Of a stretch of 64,000 bases of DNA, positions 1 to 10,965 are shown piece by piece. The number at the start of each line of letters is the position of its first letter. Position 1 is the stretch's first letter. Source of the stretch: Isochrysis galbana (lineage: Eukaryota > Haptophyta > Isochrysidales > Isochrysidaceae); NCBI GenBank assembly GCA_018136815.1, contig CM030932.1, forward strand, positions 2,378,234-2,442,233. Direction: 5' to 3'. Under the pieces are notes generated by a model. That model did no database searches, was not told the DNA's origin, and was given only the letters and a program-made list of their open reading frames with translations. A program made the translations under genes and the position numbers.

Positions 1-543
1 CCTGTGTGTTGCAAAGTGTGAGACACACACAACACATCTGAAGCGTGGGGTACAATAACCATAGCTGGCGCGAGAATATTAAAAGATTTTTTAAAAGATG
101 TTTGCTGCGCTCACACTCACTACACGTCCGCGCTTTTAGACACACGCACACGCACAACATCTCACGCACACACTCACGCTCTGTTGCTGCAGCAGAGCAA
201 GGGGCCGCGATTGAAACTCTTAATAGAGAGAAGGCCGCAGTGCTTGCTATTCGTTCACCCAGAAGGCCATTTGGCGAGTGGCACAAAGGTTGCGTTGGTA
301 ACCAACATGGTGTATTGGCGCCAAGCCAGCCCCTGCTGCGACTGCGCGCACGGCCTGATCAACGCACGCTCGAGTGCCACGCCACCACGGAACCTCGCCA
401 TTTTTAACGCGATCCCTAGCGTAATGCTGGCGGATTTGGCCCCTCACCCCACTTCACCGAGGCAACGTGCAGTCCCTTCGCAGAGAGGTTCACAGGCCAG
501 TAGCGGGCCCAAACCTGCCGCATCTGAGTGTATGAGATCACGT
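1..543. other. Sequence downstream of COX6B, no gene seen
   Basis: This stretch is distal to the COX6B stop codon. It holds CA/CT-rich simple sequence (for example the acacacgcac run near 140-180). Open frames on both strands have no recognisable protein features. I see no further gene here. Confidence 0.5.
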
Positions 544-1149
544 CTAGTGCGCCCCCTTGGTCTCGCCGGGAACCGGACCAGCATAGGTACCCGCTTCCCG
601 CTGAGCGTCCCACTTCTCAATCTGCAAGGGGATAGGCAGACACGGGCAGGGCGAGTGGTTGTGGATTGGCCGCAACTGAACATGAAGCCATGCAATCCCA
701 TTCATGATCGCAACAGCCCCAACTCTGAGCGCCCACTCGTGGTTCAGCCAAGCAACGGACGACCAGCAATCTACCCGATCGCCAGCGCATGCGACACCGA
801 CATTTCACAAAGGCAAGTGCCACCTCAGGCAACTTTCTGGGCCAAGACTGCGCACCCAAGCATCAGGGCACATACTGTGAGCCCACTGTTTGAGCTTGGC
901 GCACTGCGGCTCCTCCTCGCTAAAATCGTACTTGCACTGGTGGTAAGAGTTGTAGTACCTGCGTGACATCGCGTAGCAAGAGTCATCACAGATGGAGTAG
1001 CACTACAGTGATGCAGCCACAGAGGGACGTGATTGCGCTGTGGTTTGAAGCAAGAGGCTGGAAGCAGCTCACATGTAGCAGGCCTTCGCCTGGTTCTGGG
1101 TGGGCACACGCTTGTCGCGCGGCGCCGTCTCAAGCTTGAAATTCTCCAT
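544..1149 (-). CDS. COX6B: Cytochrome c oxidase subunit 6b (COX6B), three exons
   Basis: This is a nuclear gene for a small intermembrane-space subunit of respiratory complex IV. The exons are 1149-1073, 958-856 and 621-544, joined in phase to give 85 residues, the usual COX6B length. Exon 1 carries the family N-terminus ETAPRDKRVPTQNQAKACY. The first splice rebuilds a CX9C motif (CYMYYNSYHQC). Exon 2 supplies CX10C (CAKLKQWAHSMC) followed by CPDAW. Exon 3 begins IEKWDAQREAGTY, the usual end of the family. The CX9C-CX10C pair is the coiled-coil-helix-coiled-coil-helix signature and implies oxidative folding by the Mia40 route. Donors are GTGAGC and GTGCGC, and both acceptors are cag. The start is the ATG at 1149. 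Motifs and phase are seen directly; the function is known from the family. Confidence 0.93.
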
Positions 1150-1437
1150 TGGTTCCTGCGGAACCGCGGGTGGACGTGAGGAGGGCTGCCTTGTGTGCGC
1201 AGAGTGTCGACTGAGGCGGGCCAATGGAGGGGTGGGGGAGGCAGAGCTGGTTGATCGGCGTGAGGCGTCGGTGAGACGCGGCTAGTTGTTTGGCACACTC
1301 ATTGTCGCACCATACACCCGCGACGCGTGTAGGCAGAGTCAAACGGGTAAGGGGGTGAGGAAGGAGAGACCGAGAGGGGAAGGGGGGGGAAAAGGGTGGG
1401 GGGGGGGAGGCGCACCCCTCTCGAGCGACCAGCGCGA

Positions 1438-1557
1438 CGGCTCCCCCCCCCCTCCCCCCCTCCCCCCCCCCTCCCCCCCTCTCCCCTTCCCCCCCCCCCC
1501 TCCCCCCCTCCCCCCTCCCCCCTCCCTCCCCCCCCCCTTCCCTTCCCTCCTCCGCCC
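1438..1557. repeat. C-rich polypyrimidine tract
   Basis: About 120 bp made almost only of C with interspersed T, preceded by a G-rich stretch (1380-1410). It is low-complexity DNA of a kind that recurs across this window. No coding potential is claimed. Confidence 0.85.
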
Positions 1558-1874
1558 CAGGGGGTAGGGAAGGGGACGGCCATCACGGGCGGAGCTAAAA
1601 CAAAAACTCCCTGTTCTCTAACTTTAGAGGTCCAGCAGAACACTTGGAGAGACAAAGACAAAGACAAAGACAAAGCCGTCGAAAGCCACTGCGGAGGTTG
1701 AACGCCTCCGTCCGCTGCTTGTCGCCCCTTGTTCACGTTTCCGTGTGTGCGGCTTCTGTGGGGTACCTGGAGCCTGGCGGGCCTAGACTCATTATTTCGT
1801 GCTAGGCCATATGCCGCTCCACCCTCAGAAAACAAGGTGGCGAAAAGGGGATGGTGGCGGGTAAGCTTGAGCGC

Positions 1875-1875
<1 letters not shown>

Positions 1876-1911
<36 letters not shown>
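1876..1911. repeat. (TG)n microsatellite
   Basis: An uninterrupted run of about 18 TG dinucleotides. It is simple sequence. Confidence 0.95.
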
Positions 1912-1914
<3 letters not shown>

Positions 1915-1937
1915 GGGCGAAGCTGGCGGCGCGCTGT

Positions 1938-2195
1938 CGAGTCGAGCGTCGAGCGGAGCCGGAGGGCTCTGAGCCACTCCGTCGCGAGCGGCACCGGCGG
2001 TTAGCGCGGCGCTTTGACCCTCCTCCCCGCCGGGAGTCGGGTGAATGAAATTCTGGATGGGGTCGGGCATCCCCATTTGGGTGTCTGGACTGGGAACGAA
2101 CGAACGAACGGCGAACGAAGGGCTGTGGGGCGGTGAGTGAGGCGCTCCTAGCGGCCCTAGAGTGATGGGTTGTAAGAGATTGTTAGACCTACAAA
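1938..2195 (+). repeat. Dispersed repeat, partial copy (second half of the 46.3 kb element)
   Basis: This segment is nearly identical, in the same orientation, to about 46654-46914. The shared stretch runs from the gccggagggctctgagcc block through gggagtcgggtgaatgaaat to tgttagacctacaaa. Outside these limits the two loci diverge. It has no recognised coding capacity. Together with 26950-27200 it defines a moderately repeated element about 590 bp long. Confidence 0.8.
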
Positions 2196-2314
2196 GCAGA
2201 ACTCTTCCCTCAGGGAGGGAGCCTAGACTGCTAGAGTTAAGGCTGTGAACACCCACCGGCGAGACCAAACATGTTTGAAGGTGGTAGTACAAAACTATTG
2301 TTATAGTTTTAGCG

Positions 2315-3555
2315 ATGGAGCGCGCGCCGACCGCTCCCACCTCCCAGCCCCCCGCCGCCACGACGCCCCACCGGGGCACCGGGGCCGCCCCAAGCCGCCG
2401 GAGCCGAAGCGCTCGCAGGCTGCCCCCTTGACCGACAGCGATGTGGACATGATCCTACCGCCCTCGCCTCCCCAACAGCCACACAAGCAGTCCTGTTCCC
2501 TGCAGACCAACAGAGCCAGCCTCTGGCCCTGCCGCCAGCCTCTGCCGCCATGCCAACGCAACAAGGACTCCCCATGGTGGGTGGCAGCCTTGCTGCCACC
2601 CCCATGGTGGCAACTCCTACCTTCAGTGCACCCCTCGGGGGCGGGCACTTGACTCAACAATCAATCCTTGGAGCCTTTACGGTTTCCAACCCTCCCAACA
2701 ACTCAGCGCAGAAGTCGTACGCTGAGGCGGCCGGCCCCAAAGGGAAGCTCCCACAAGAAGCACAGAAAGCCCCACCTCCACCAACTCAACAACCACCACC
2801 GCCCTCGCGCAAGCGAGCGGACCCGCAGTCGGAACCGAAATCGATCCAGACCCACACCACACAATTCGCTTCCCCCCCTCATGATGAGGAGGAGGAACCG
2901 GACGACACCCCCTTCTTCATTCAGCTAGCACAGCTAGCTGACGACAAGAAGGAGATCAAGAGCGAAGACATTGCAACCTACATGAAGTTCCTTCTTTCCA
3001 AGCTTGAGGGCTTGGATGCCACCCCAGATGGGATGGATAAAGGGCGTAAAGGTCCTTGGATTTTCTATGTCGATGAGGACGCACACGACCAATTCAAAGC
3101 CGCCTACCGCGACAAACTTCAAGCTGCCCTCTCGGGTGTCTCGCACGACTTTGCTGTCACTTACGGCGCTCTTGCCGACTCGGCTCCACGCAAATCTAGC
3201 GCCGTCCGGTCCTCTCTGAAGGAGGTGGCAACCTACATAGTGTTTCGCATCTTTGATCCGGTAAAAGCTTACAAGACGAAAACTCAACATCTCGCTAGCG
3301 CACTGGAACGCGAAGGGTTTCACGTATTACGGGGCAACCAACAGCGCGCCAAAACCACCATAGAAGGGATCACGAAAGTTGAGTCGGGCAAACGCCCGAT
3401 TTGGCACTTTTATGTATACGGACACTTCCGCCTTGGGACACCGCTTCCCTCGCAATTTCCACGTGACCCTTGACGACGGGGAAAATTTCAACTTAGACTA
3501 CGCGGTCCGCTCTTCGGTCGAATGCGTGACCCCTGAGGGAGAAATACAGAAATAG
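2315..3555 (+). pseudogene. Frameshifted retroelement ORF1-like protein
   Basis: The longest intact piece reads from an ATG at 2550 (context gccgccATG) to 3473. It has a Pro/Gln/Thr-rich N-terminal half with a SYAEAA motif, as seen in many non-LTR retrotransposon ORF1/gag-like proteins, then a more globular region starting around KGPWIFYVDEDAHDQF. Near 3420 the sensible protein sequence leaves this frame. It continues two bases over (HRFPRNFHVTLDDGENFNL and on) to a stop at 3555. Upstream, plausible sequence from an ATG at 2315 sits in other frames, so a second lesion near 2430-2460 is likely. No reverse transcriptase follows. The retroelement origin is inferred from the motif and composition, not from a firm family match. 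Confidence 0.5.
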
Positions 3556-5384
3556 CCATTCATGGCACCCCCGGGGGACGCAAGGGATATGATAAACCGT
3601 GGGCTATATCTATCGCGGGTAAAGGGGGGGGCCTTGTACACTTCTCCCTCGTACGTTCCATTTTTAGGTCTTCCCGCGCGACTCCCTCTCCGTCGCCGCG
3701 CCCCAGCTCCCTTCTTCCCGTATCGTCCCGTATCGGTCCGCCCCCCCTCCCTTCTCCTCTCCTCTCCCCGGCTCCCCCGCGGAAGCCCTCCCACCTCTCT
3801 CCCCTCCCGTTTCTCCCCGAGTGCTTCCTTGAGTTTCCGGCCTCCTTTTGTCTAGTTCTTTCCCGCGCGATTCCCTCCCCCCCGCGCGTGACGTTTTCCC
3901 TCGGTGTCCCAAGTACGCTCAGCATCGCCGCTCGAGCGCCCCCTCGTGCCTCTCCCGTCTGCTCCTCGTCCCCGTCCTTGTGCTGCGACGCCCCATGTCG
4001 ACCGAGAGTGTGCCCACGATCCCAGCCCCGTCCCCGTGTGCTCCTTCGCTCCCTGTTGTCTCCCCTCCCACGCTCCAAGTGAGCCATACATCCCATGTTA
4101 CTTCTCACCTCCCACTCACACCCAGCCGCACCACAGCCACAGCTCTACACAGCCCATCACAATATCATTCCTCCGCAAGAATCAAGTCAGCTTCCGCCAA
4201 TGTACCTGCGAGCAGGACAAGGCGAAGGCAGAACAACGTAAGCGCCAGAGGGACGCTAGCAACGCCATGGACTTCAGACCTACGAAGAACAAGCCTGGAC
4301 GACAACGAAAGTTAGCAAGTCCCAAGAAAGAACCGGAACCCAACAAGAGACAACAAGCCTTGCAAGAAGCTAAATACGCCTCCTCAAGGCGCCCCGAGAG
4401 CCTGAGACAAGCGCGCAGCGAGCGACAGGCGACCTGGCTCCTTTGGGTCAAGATTACCCGAAAGGAGGAAACCTGAAACCTGGAATCTAGACCTGACAAA
4501 TAGGCTAGAAGGAACAAAACGAGAACCCGAATTCTAGATCGCTAGGCACGAACCCTACCAACCTAGATGTACCTGAGCTTCACCGTGTGGCCGCACGGCG
4601 AAGGACCTGGAAATAAGAGCCTGGAAATCGCATCATCTAGGATCTATAGGATGAATGCGACACCCCCCGACTAAGATCGAGACGTCTCCCGATGTCGAGC
4701 GGTGAACCTGGAAACAGAGACTTGGAACCTAGGACCTGGGCTGACCAGAGGCCAGAGGTCAGAATCGGAACAAGAAGCAACGGAACATAGCGAGCGAAAC
4801 GTGGAGACAAGAACACCCTTTGGATCCAAAGCGCTGCCGGCGGTGAGGGCTGCCTTCGTCTCGTCCAAAAGCGTGAGAGCGTCTGGTGGGAGCGTGTCGT
4901 CAGGGGGTGGGACTGGGGGGGCCTACTCGCCTACCGGGGGCGGGGAAGCCGGAGCGGGTGCGATGTCGAGGTCCGGTGCCGCGGCGCCGGCGGGCGTGCT
5001 GGTAGCTGGGAGTGATGCCATGGTTGTGCTGGCCTGAGAGAGAGGGGGGGGAAGAGGGAAGAGCTTGGGCGGTGTGGGGCGCGCGGCGGCGAAGGAGAGA
5101 AGAGGGGAGCGTACCCCTTCTAGCCCTGGCGGGTGGGGGTTTTGTTTTCTCCTCTTTCTCCAGTCTAATAATCGCGCCCCCTCGTTGCTCGTTGCTCCGT
5201 CGCCGTTCACTAGCGCCAACTAAAGCCCGCTGGTCATTCACCTCTCATTCCAAATTTAGGATGTCTCGGGCATCAGGGCCACGCGGACGAGCGCGCGCAC
5301 GTCCGGCCGCTCCGTTCAGCCTCAACCTCACCCTCTCACTCTCCCCTCCCTCGTGCGCGCCGCCAGCCGCTCCAGTCGCAAGGG
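3556..5384. other. Intergenic, pyrimidine-rich, parts shared with 20.7-21.4 kb
   Basis: CT-rich sequence (3660-3990) is followed by catacatcccatgttac at about 4085 and a CA-rich stretch. The same order and short identical blocks recur at about 20719-20810, so part is a dispersed repeat. From 4440 to 4830 there are many scattered copies of cctggaa/cctagg words. Open frames are present, but none has recognisable domains. Confidence 0.4.
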
Positions 5385-6965
5385 ATGGAAGGGCTTGGCC
5401 TCTCACCTTGGCTTATTGCCAGCTGTAACGAGATGGGCCTCCGCAAGCCCACGCCTATCCAGGCTGCGTGCATCGGGCCGACGCTCACTGGCAGAGATGT
5501 TGTTGGCTCTGCAGAGACCGGATCAGGCAAGACAGCGGCGTTCGCACTGCCCGTGCTGCAGGCGCTCTCGAAGGATCCGTATGGCATCTTCGCCTTGGTC
5601 CTCTCTCCCGCGCGTGAGCTAGCATACCAAATCGCCGATCAGTTCACCGCGCTTGGCGCGCCGCTACGTGTGCGTGTCTCTGTCATCGTTGGCGGCGCCG
5701 ACATGATGCATCAGGGTCTCGAGCTCGCACAGCGGCCGCACGTGGTGGTCGCCACTCCTGGTCGATTTGCCGACCACCTTCGCTCCTCCTCAATCGCGGG
5801 CGCCGTGTCCAAATTGCGCTTTGTCGTTATTGATGAGGCAGACCGCTTGCTCGAGCTCGGCTTCAACAAGGATCTCCAGTTCATCCTCTCTCATCTACCA
5901 CGGAAGCGACAGACGCTTCTATTTTCTGCTACGATGTCGGGAGCGTTGGAAAGCCTCCAGTCATCCGCTCTGCGGGCGCCCTTCATTGCTGATCTTGCTC
6001 CGAAAGAACGGGTGGTGGATACTCTAACACAGCAATACGTCTTCATGCCTGCGGCCGTGCGTGATTGTTACTTGGTCTACCTGCTCCGCAAAGCGTGCGA
6101 AGCAGAAAGCACCGTCATTGTCTTCACCTCCACCTGCCGCTCGTGTGAATTACTCGCAGCCATGCTACTTGGCCTCGACATCACATGTGCGCCACTTCAC
6201 TCTCAGCAGCCGCAACGTCGGCGAGCAGCTGCTGTTGCGAAGCTTAAACAAGGCTCTCTCTCGGTGCTCATCGCAACTGATGTAGCTGCGCGTGGCCTTG
6301 ACATTCCCGCCGTTGATCTTGTAATCAATCACAACGTGCCCGCCGCTCCATCCGACTATATCCACCGATGCGGCCGCACAGCACGCGCGGGGCGGACGGG
6401 CCGCGCCCTAACACTCGTCACGCAGTACGACGTGGATGTCCTCTTGGCCATTGAGGACCACGTGGGTACAAAGCTTGATGCGTGCGAGCCGCCTGAGCAA
6501 GATGTTCTGCGCTTGCTCAACGAGGTGGCATCAGCGCGTCGGGAGGCTTTGCTTGCTCTGACCGAGAACGGCTTTTTGGAGAAAGAGAAGGAGCGGCGCG
6601 CCAAGAAGGCTGCCGAGGCAAAGGAAGTGTGCGCAGGCGACACGCAGAGTGAGAATAGTGGCGTTGAGCCGGGTGTTGGTGAGGACGAGGTGGATCAGGG
6701 TGTCTCAGGAGACTCGCCAGGGCTAGTTTCGGCAGACATGGCGCAGAACGACGCCATCCAGCACCGTATTCATGCAACAGGAAATCAGGAAATAGCAATG
6801 AAAAAGAAGCGCAAGCTGGTTGGCCATTCCATGGAGGTGCTTGAGAGAACCCCCACAAGGGGAAGGATCGTTGCAAGAACAAGCAGCGACGGGAGTAAGA
6901 GCGTGAGGAGCAACACTGGATCACGGAAACCGAAGAAGAGAAGCAGCCTCGAGCTTCACAAATAG
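5385..6965 (+). CDS. DDX49: DEAD-box ATP-dependent RNA helicase, DDX49/Dbp8 type
   Basis: A single-exon gene of 526 residues. Members of this family act in the nucleolus on the 18S rRNA branch of ribosome assembly. All helicase motifs are visible in order: Q motif (GLRKPTPIQ), motif I AETGSGKT, Ia PARELA, Ib TPGR, II DEAD (VVIDEADRLLELGF), III SAT, V ATDVAARGLDIP and VI HRCGRTARAGRTG. The phrase DPYGIFALVLSPARELA and the N-terminal LSPWLIASCNEMGL pattern point to the Dbp8/DDX49 branch and not to DDX47 or DDX10. The C-terminal tail is charged and ends in Lys/Arg-rich stretches (KKKRKL and RKPKKRSS) that could be nuclear or nucleolar signals. The ATG at 5385 was chosen because homology begins right after it. 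Motifs are seen; the function is from the family. Confidence 0.93.
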   Translation: MEGLGLSPWLIASCNEMGLRKPTPIQAACIGPTLTGRDVVGSAETGSGKTAAFALPVLQALSKDPYGIFALVLSPARELAYQIADQFTALGAPLRVRVSVIVGGADMMHQGLELAQRPHVVVATPGRFADHLRSSSIAGAVSKLRFVVIDEADRLLELGFNKDLQFILSHLPRKRQTLLFSATMSGALESLQSSALRAPFIADLAPKERVVDTLTQQYVFMPAAVRDCYLVYLLRKACEAESTVIVFTSTCRSCELLAAMLLGLDITCAPLHSQQPQRRRAAAVAKLKQGSLSVLIATDVAARGLDIPAVDLVINHNVPAAPSDYIHRCGRTARAGRTGRALTLVTQYDVDVLLAIEDHVGTKLDACEPPEQDVLRLLNEVASARREALLALTENGFLEKEKERRAKKAAEAKEVCAGDTQSENSGVEPGVGEDEVDQGVSGDSPGLVSADMAQNDAIQHRIHATGNQEIAMKKKRKLVGHSMEVLERTPTRGRIVARTSSDGSKSVRSNTGSRKPKKRSSLELHK

Positions 6966-7104
6966 AATTTTTGGGCTCTCGTGCAAGATATGTCGTACAC
7001 GATTAATTTTCAACCTTATAGGTCGCGGTGCGACAAAGGGATTGGGGGCTAACACTCACTTAAGACAAGATTCCCTGCTGCGGCCAGTGCAAGCACCCTT
7101 CCCT

Positions 7105-7176
7105 CCTTATGCACCACGTAGGTCGCGTTCCGTCGGATATCCTTATGCACCACGTAGGTCGCGTTCCGTCGAATAT
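7105..7176. repeat. Two-unit tandem repeat, 36 bp
   Basis: A 36-bp block (ccttatgcaccacgtaggtc and on) occurs twice head to tail at 7105-7140 and 7141-7176, with one mismatch. It lies in the 3' flank of the helicase gene. Confidence 0.9.
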
Positions 7177-8002
7177 CGAATATGAGACAGACTCAGTTGA
7201 GCCATGAAATGGAGCAATGGCTCCATGGTTACGGTTACTTAATACTGCAATACATTATATAGAAGACCAGTAGCGTTCATTTATCCGCCCATCCCTGCTA
7301 TAGCACCTTCCGTTGTCACCTGGAGCTTACTTGACACTTCACACACATATGTGGAAGCACACACGTGATCTGACGCCAGTCACTCGATTCGGGCAGGTTC
7401 GCGCGTCGATATCTCGTTGAAATCACTGTCCACATGTCTCTAGGATCCGAGACGGGGATGCTCCTCAGCCTGCACCGCTCCTTGCGCTCAGCGGCGCGCC
7501 TTAGCGGCCTTGTGCCGGGGAAATCAGACATTCTATAAAAAAAGAACCTTCGCGTAGTCGTCCCCACCCCCTCCCTCCTCTTCTCCCACATCCGCCGCCT
7601 GTTGTATTCTTGCCCATCTGAAGCGGCAGTAGGCATGAATATTCGTCTAAGTTAGTAACACGGCATGACTTCTAAGCACGACATGCATGACTTCGACTTC
7701 TCGGCCTGCAGCCGCTTTACGAGACTCTCTCACTCTCTCTCGCTCTCTCTCTCTCTCTCCGTCCTCCTCTCCTCCTCGGCCGACAGAGGGAAGATTCGTC
7801 CAAAACATTCTCCGGTCCCAGGATATTCTGTGGGGGGTCTCTCCGCGCTCCGCGAGGGAAAGGACGCGATCTGCGCTCCGAGATCGGCCACGCGCCCTCC
7901 CACGCGGCCCCGCCGTGCGCCGTGCCCTCGGCGGTTGTGTTGGTGGATGTGTGAGCTGGTTGTGGCTGTGTTGAGGCTTGGACAGTGTGATGTGTGGAGG
8001 GA
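7177..8002. other. Intergenic, no gene recognised
   Basis: AT-richer spacer followed by a (CT)n-rich stretch at about 7725-7760. Open frames on both strands are short and without domains. Confidence 0.4.
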
Positions 8003-8010
8003 GAGGGAGA

Positions 8011-8896
8011 TAGGCTGGGGTCAGGATTTCGAAAATTTCTTTCGAAATTTGGGGGGGTTTCGCCGTGGGAAATTTCGTTCGAAATTTCTCGAAATTTGGG
8101 GGGTCAGGGGACTAAAGATGCGATACCAAGGGGGGGGGGCGGGGGGAGCGGGGGGGGGGGGAGGGGGAGCGCGGGAGCGCGCGAACCCGTGGCGCGAAAT
8201 CAGAGCGCTCCCCTGCCCCTCCGCCCAGAGACCCCTCCCAACCTCCCCCAAAGATGGAGCGGGAACAGAGGCAGAGGCAGAGGCGCGCTGCCCACTCGCC
8301 GGGGGACACAACGGCAGCGCCATTCGTTGATTTGTTGTATGGACCTCGGCGCGCCTCAGTGTCGAGTGGGCACAAGTGCTGGCGCAAGCGAGGCCTGAAG
8401 CGAGCGAGGCCGAAGCGAGCGAGGCCGATGAGGAGGGGGGGAGCCCCAAATTCTGCCTCGTGTGAGCGTGTCTTTTCCGTTTTGAACATGCATGTTTGGT
8501 GACAACCAGATGCAGACCCATTCCGATCAGTTGGAGTGCGGCTTGATGTTACGTTACAACAAGCGCGAGTGAATGAGTGAGTGAGTGAGCAGGGTCTAAG
8601 GCATTATTGATCATTATCTTACGATTCTCTTTGGTAAGGGTTGTAGGTTGTTCATAGAATACTATAGACTATCTTTAGATAGCAATGGATAGATGACAGA
8701 TATCAGGGCGGAGGATGCGTGGTGCGTGGACCAGCTAGCGGGTGCGCCGCGAAACGCGCGTGAGCCTATTAAAAATCTAGTGTCGCCACTCGAAATCTCG
8801 AAATTTCATCGAAATTTGGGGGTGTGGGCTCGAAATCTGAACGAAATCTCAAACGAAATTTGGGCGAGTTGAAAACGAAATCCTGACCCCAGCCTA
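8011..8896. mobile_element. Non-autonomous DNA transposon, hAT-like (886 bp, TIR plus 8-bp TSD)
   Basis: The ends are perfect 21-bp inverted repeats (8011-8031 and 8876-8896), starting taggctggggtcagg on the left. The 8 bases outside each end are identical: gagggaga at 8003-8010 and 8897-8904. This is a textbook target-site duplication, and 8 bp is the length made by hAT-superfamily transposases. Internal to both ends are many gaaattt words, giving a longer imperfect fold-back. The middle carries G-runs and three copies of a gaagcgagcgaggcc-like word (about 8396-8430). No transposase is encoded, so mobilisation would have to be in trans. The structure is seen; the hAT assignment is inferred from TSD length. 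Confidence 0.85.
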
Positions 8897-8979
8897 GAGG
8901 GAGAGCGCGACGGTGGTGAGGAGGCGCTTTGACAAGTCCTGTTACATGGCGTGAGAGCGGGATCGGGATCGGGGGACAT

Positions 8980-10211
8980 GACTCACCAAAGCGTTCACTC
9001 AAGGTGACATGGACCCCAATCTTGATCTATACGTTGAGCAACCCCACGGCTTCGAACAAGAAGGGTATGTCGCATGTAAGCTTACTCGCCCACTCGAAGG
9101 GACCAAGCAAGCCGGCCACCTATTCATGAAGTCGAATGCCAACCATCTCGTCTCTCTCGGGTTCAAGCGATGTGTCGCCGAGCCTAATCTTTTCAAACGA
9201 TCCCTAGATGGGATATTAATCAAGATTGGACTGTACGTCGATAACTTGCTCATTAGCTTTCCTCGCGACAACAAATCGGCTACCGAGCAAGTCCGCACAT
9301 TCCTTTCAAAGTATACCGCAAGGTTCGCGTGCAGCGCTCCCAAGGCGCCCTCATTGTTTTGTGGGATGCTACTCTCGCGAGATGTGACCGCTAAAACTCT
9401 TCGCGTCAGCCAAGAACACTACATTGTCAACACGGCGACCAAGTTCCTGCGCGGCTCGAGCAAACCATACACCATTCCAATTCGTTCAACCGACATAGAT
9501 ACCTTCATGAAAATGAAAGGTGCCACATCTGATGAAGAGCGCGCCATCATGAGGGACAAGCCCTATCTAGCTCGAATGGGATGCCTGCTCTGGATAGCAA
9601 ATTGCACAAGGCCCGACGTTGCTTACGCCTCAAGCTTTCTCTGTCAGTTCATGCAGGATCCAAGCCCCAAGAACTTCGAGCATGCGCTAGCCGTTCTTTC
9701 ATACCTACACAACACCAAATCGCTGTCGCTAACTTACAGAGGCTCCGCACCCACCATTGAAGTCTACTCAGACGCATCTTGGGGTTCCTCCCCTAACCCT
9801 TTCTCGGGTCACATCATCATGTACTGCGGAGCGGCGGTCTCATATTCGGCACGCAAACTGAAGATAATTCCACAATCCTCTGCCGAAGCCGAAATCGCTG
9901 CATATACTAATGGAGCCAAGGATCTAAGGTTCGTTCTTAACGTTCTAGAGTTTCTCGAAGCGGATTACTCTCTTCCGGTTGCTATCCATTGCGACAACTC
10001 AGCCACAATCGCTTCAATCAAGAATCCTGGTGTTACGGCTCGCACTCGTCACTACGAAAATTGGCTTTGGTTTGGCCGCAAGCAATTTCTCGATCTTATC
10101 TCAACTCCTTCGTGGCTGTCGACCAACAACCAAATTGCCGACATGATGACCAAGGCTCTAGAAAAGGGGACGTTCGTTTCGTTCCGCAACAAGTCGCTCG
10201 GATCATTTTAA
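8980..10211 (+). pseudogene. 5'-truncated Copia (Ty1) polyprotein: RT C-terminal part and RNase H
   Basis: Recognisable Copia sequence starts at about 8980 (KAFTQGDMDPNLDLYVEQPHGF) and runs to the stop at 10209-10211. It holds the end of the reverse-transcriptase fingers/palm, the connection domain (YLARMGCLLWIANCTRPDVA) and RNase H (VYSDASWG, SSAEAEIAA, CDNSATIASI and the terminal RTRHYE / NNQIADMMTKAL motifs). Gag, protease, integrase and the first RT motifs are absent. The RT catalytic box, normally YVDD, reads YVDN (LYVDNLL), so the last catalytic Asp is lost. This is a dead copy, yet the remaining 400 codons are uninterrupted, implying a recent loss. It is followed by a PPT and a 3' LTR. 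Confidence 0.9.
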
Positions 10212-10439
10212 CGACTTGTCGCACTTCCGCATGTCCCACCGGTCAACCTGCAAACTCTCTTAGAGTTGACAGGCCTCATGCCGTAGTGGAGCCATTACGC
10301 CTTTATCGGCCTAATGAGAATCCTTCGTCGGCCTATGCGTCATCTCGCTTGAGCTCGATTCAGTCCTGACGTATGCTTGTATCTTTCATTGGGAACGACG
10401 TCGGATGGGAAATAGGGATTCGCCTTTGGCGATGGGGGA

Positions 10440-10628
10440 GTGTCAGAGTTTTCTTGTTGTCCTAGTTGAATCCTAGTGCTGAGGGACCGTGCCTCATCGG
10501 CAACGGAGCCCCTACCCCGCGATGGGGGTGTGCGCGGTTGGTGCATGGCTCGTCCGGTGTATGTGGCTAGGGGTGCTAGCCAACAAGACCTCTTACAAGA
10601 CTACAATTTCTAACGCCTACCCCTAACA
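10440..10628 (+). mobile_element. Copia 3' LTR with adjacent polypurine tract
   Basis: The purine-rich gatgggggag (10430-10439) lies directly before tgtcagagttttcttg, the expected PPT-TG junction of an LTR element. The unit plausibly ends in ccctaaca at 10628, giving TG...CA ends and 189 bp. The first 80 bp recur at 46241-46320, which identifies this as a mobile terminal repeat. The right end is less sure because a diverged duplication of about 100 bp straddles it (10527-10620 against 10629-10745). Confidence 0.7.
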
Positions 10629-10740
10629 CGCGCGGTCAGCGCATGGCGCATGGCTCGTCCGGTGGAAGTGGGAAAAGTCTGAAGTGTGTGTGGCCAGGGG
10701 TGCTAGCTAACAAGATGCTCTACAAGACTACTCTTCTCAA

Positions 10741-10955
10741 CGCCCCTCTCCCCCCCCCGTGCGGACTCGGGGCTCGCGTGCCCCCCTCTCCCCTCTCCCC
10801 TCTCCCCTCTCCCCCTCTTTCCCCCCCTTCCCCCCCCCCCCCCCCCCTTCCTCCCCCTCTTCCCCCCCTCCCTCCCGCCCCCCTCCCCCCCACGCCCCCC
10901 CTCGCTCTTCCTCTCTCTCCCCCCTCGCCCCCCCCCCGCCCCCCCCCCCTCTTGC
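10741..10955. repeat. C/T low-complexity tract upstream of the C2 gene
   Basis: About 215 bp of almost pure C and T directly upstream of the ATG at 10966. It could be 5' UTR or core promoter. Long open frames through it are compositional artefacts. Confidence 0.8.
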
Positions 10956-10965
10956 CTCGCACTGC

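Noticed and set aside
184..966. 260-codon plus-strand open frame
   Set aside because: It is antisense to the COX6B exons, has no domain features, and the minus-strand exons give a full match to a known family with correct splice phases.
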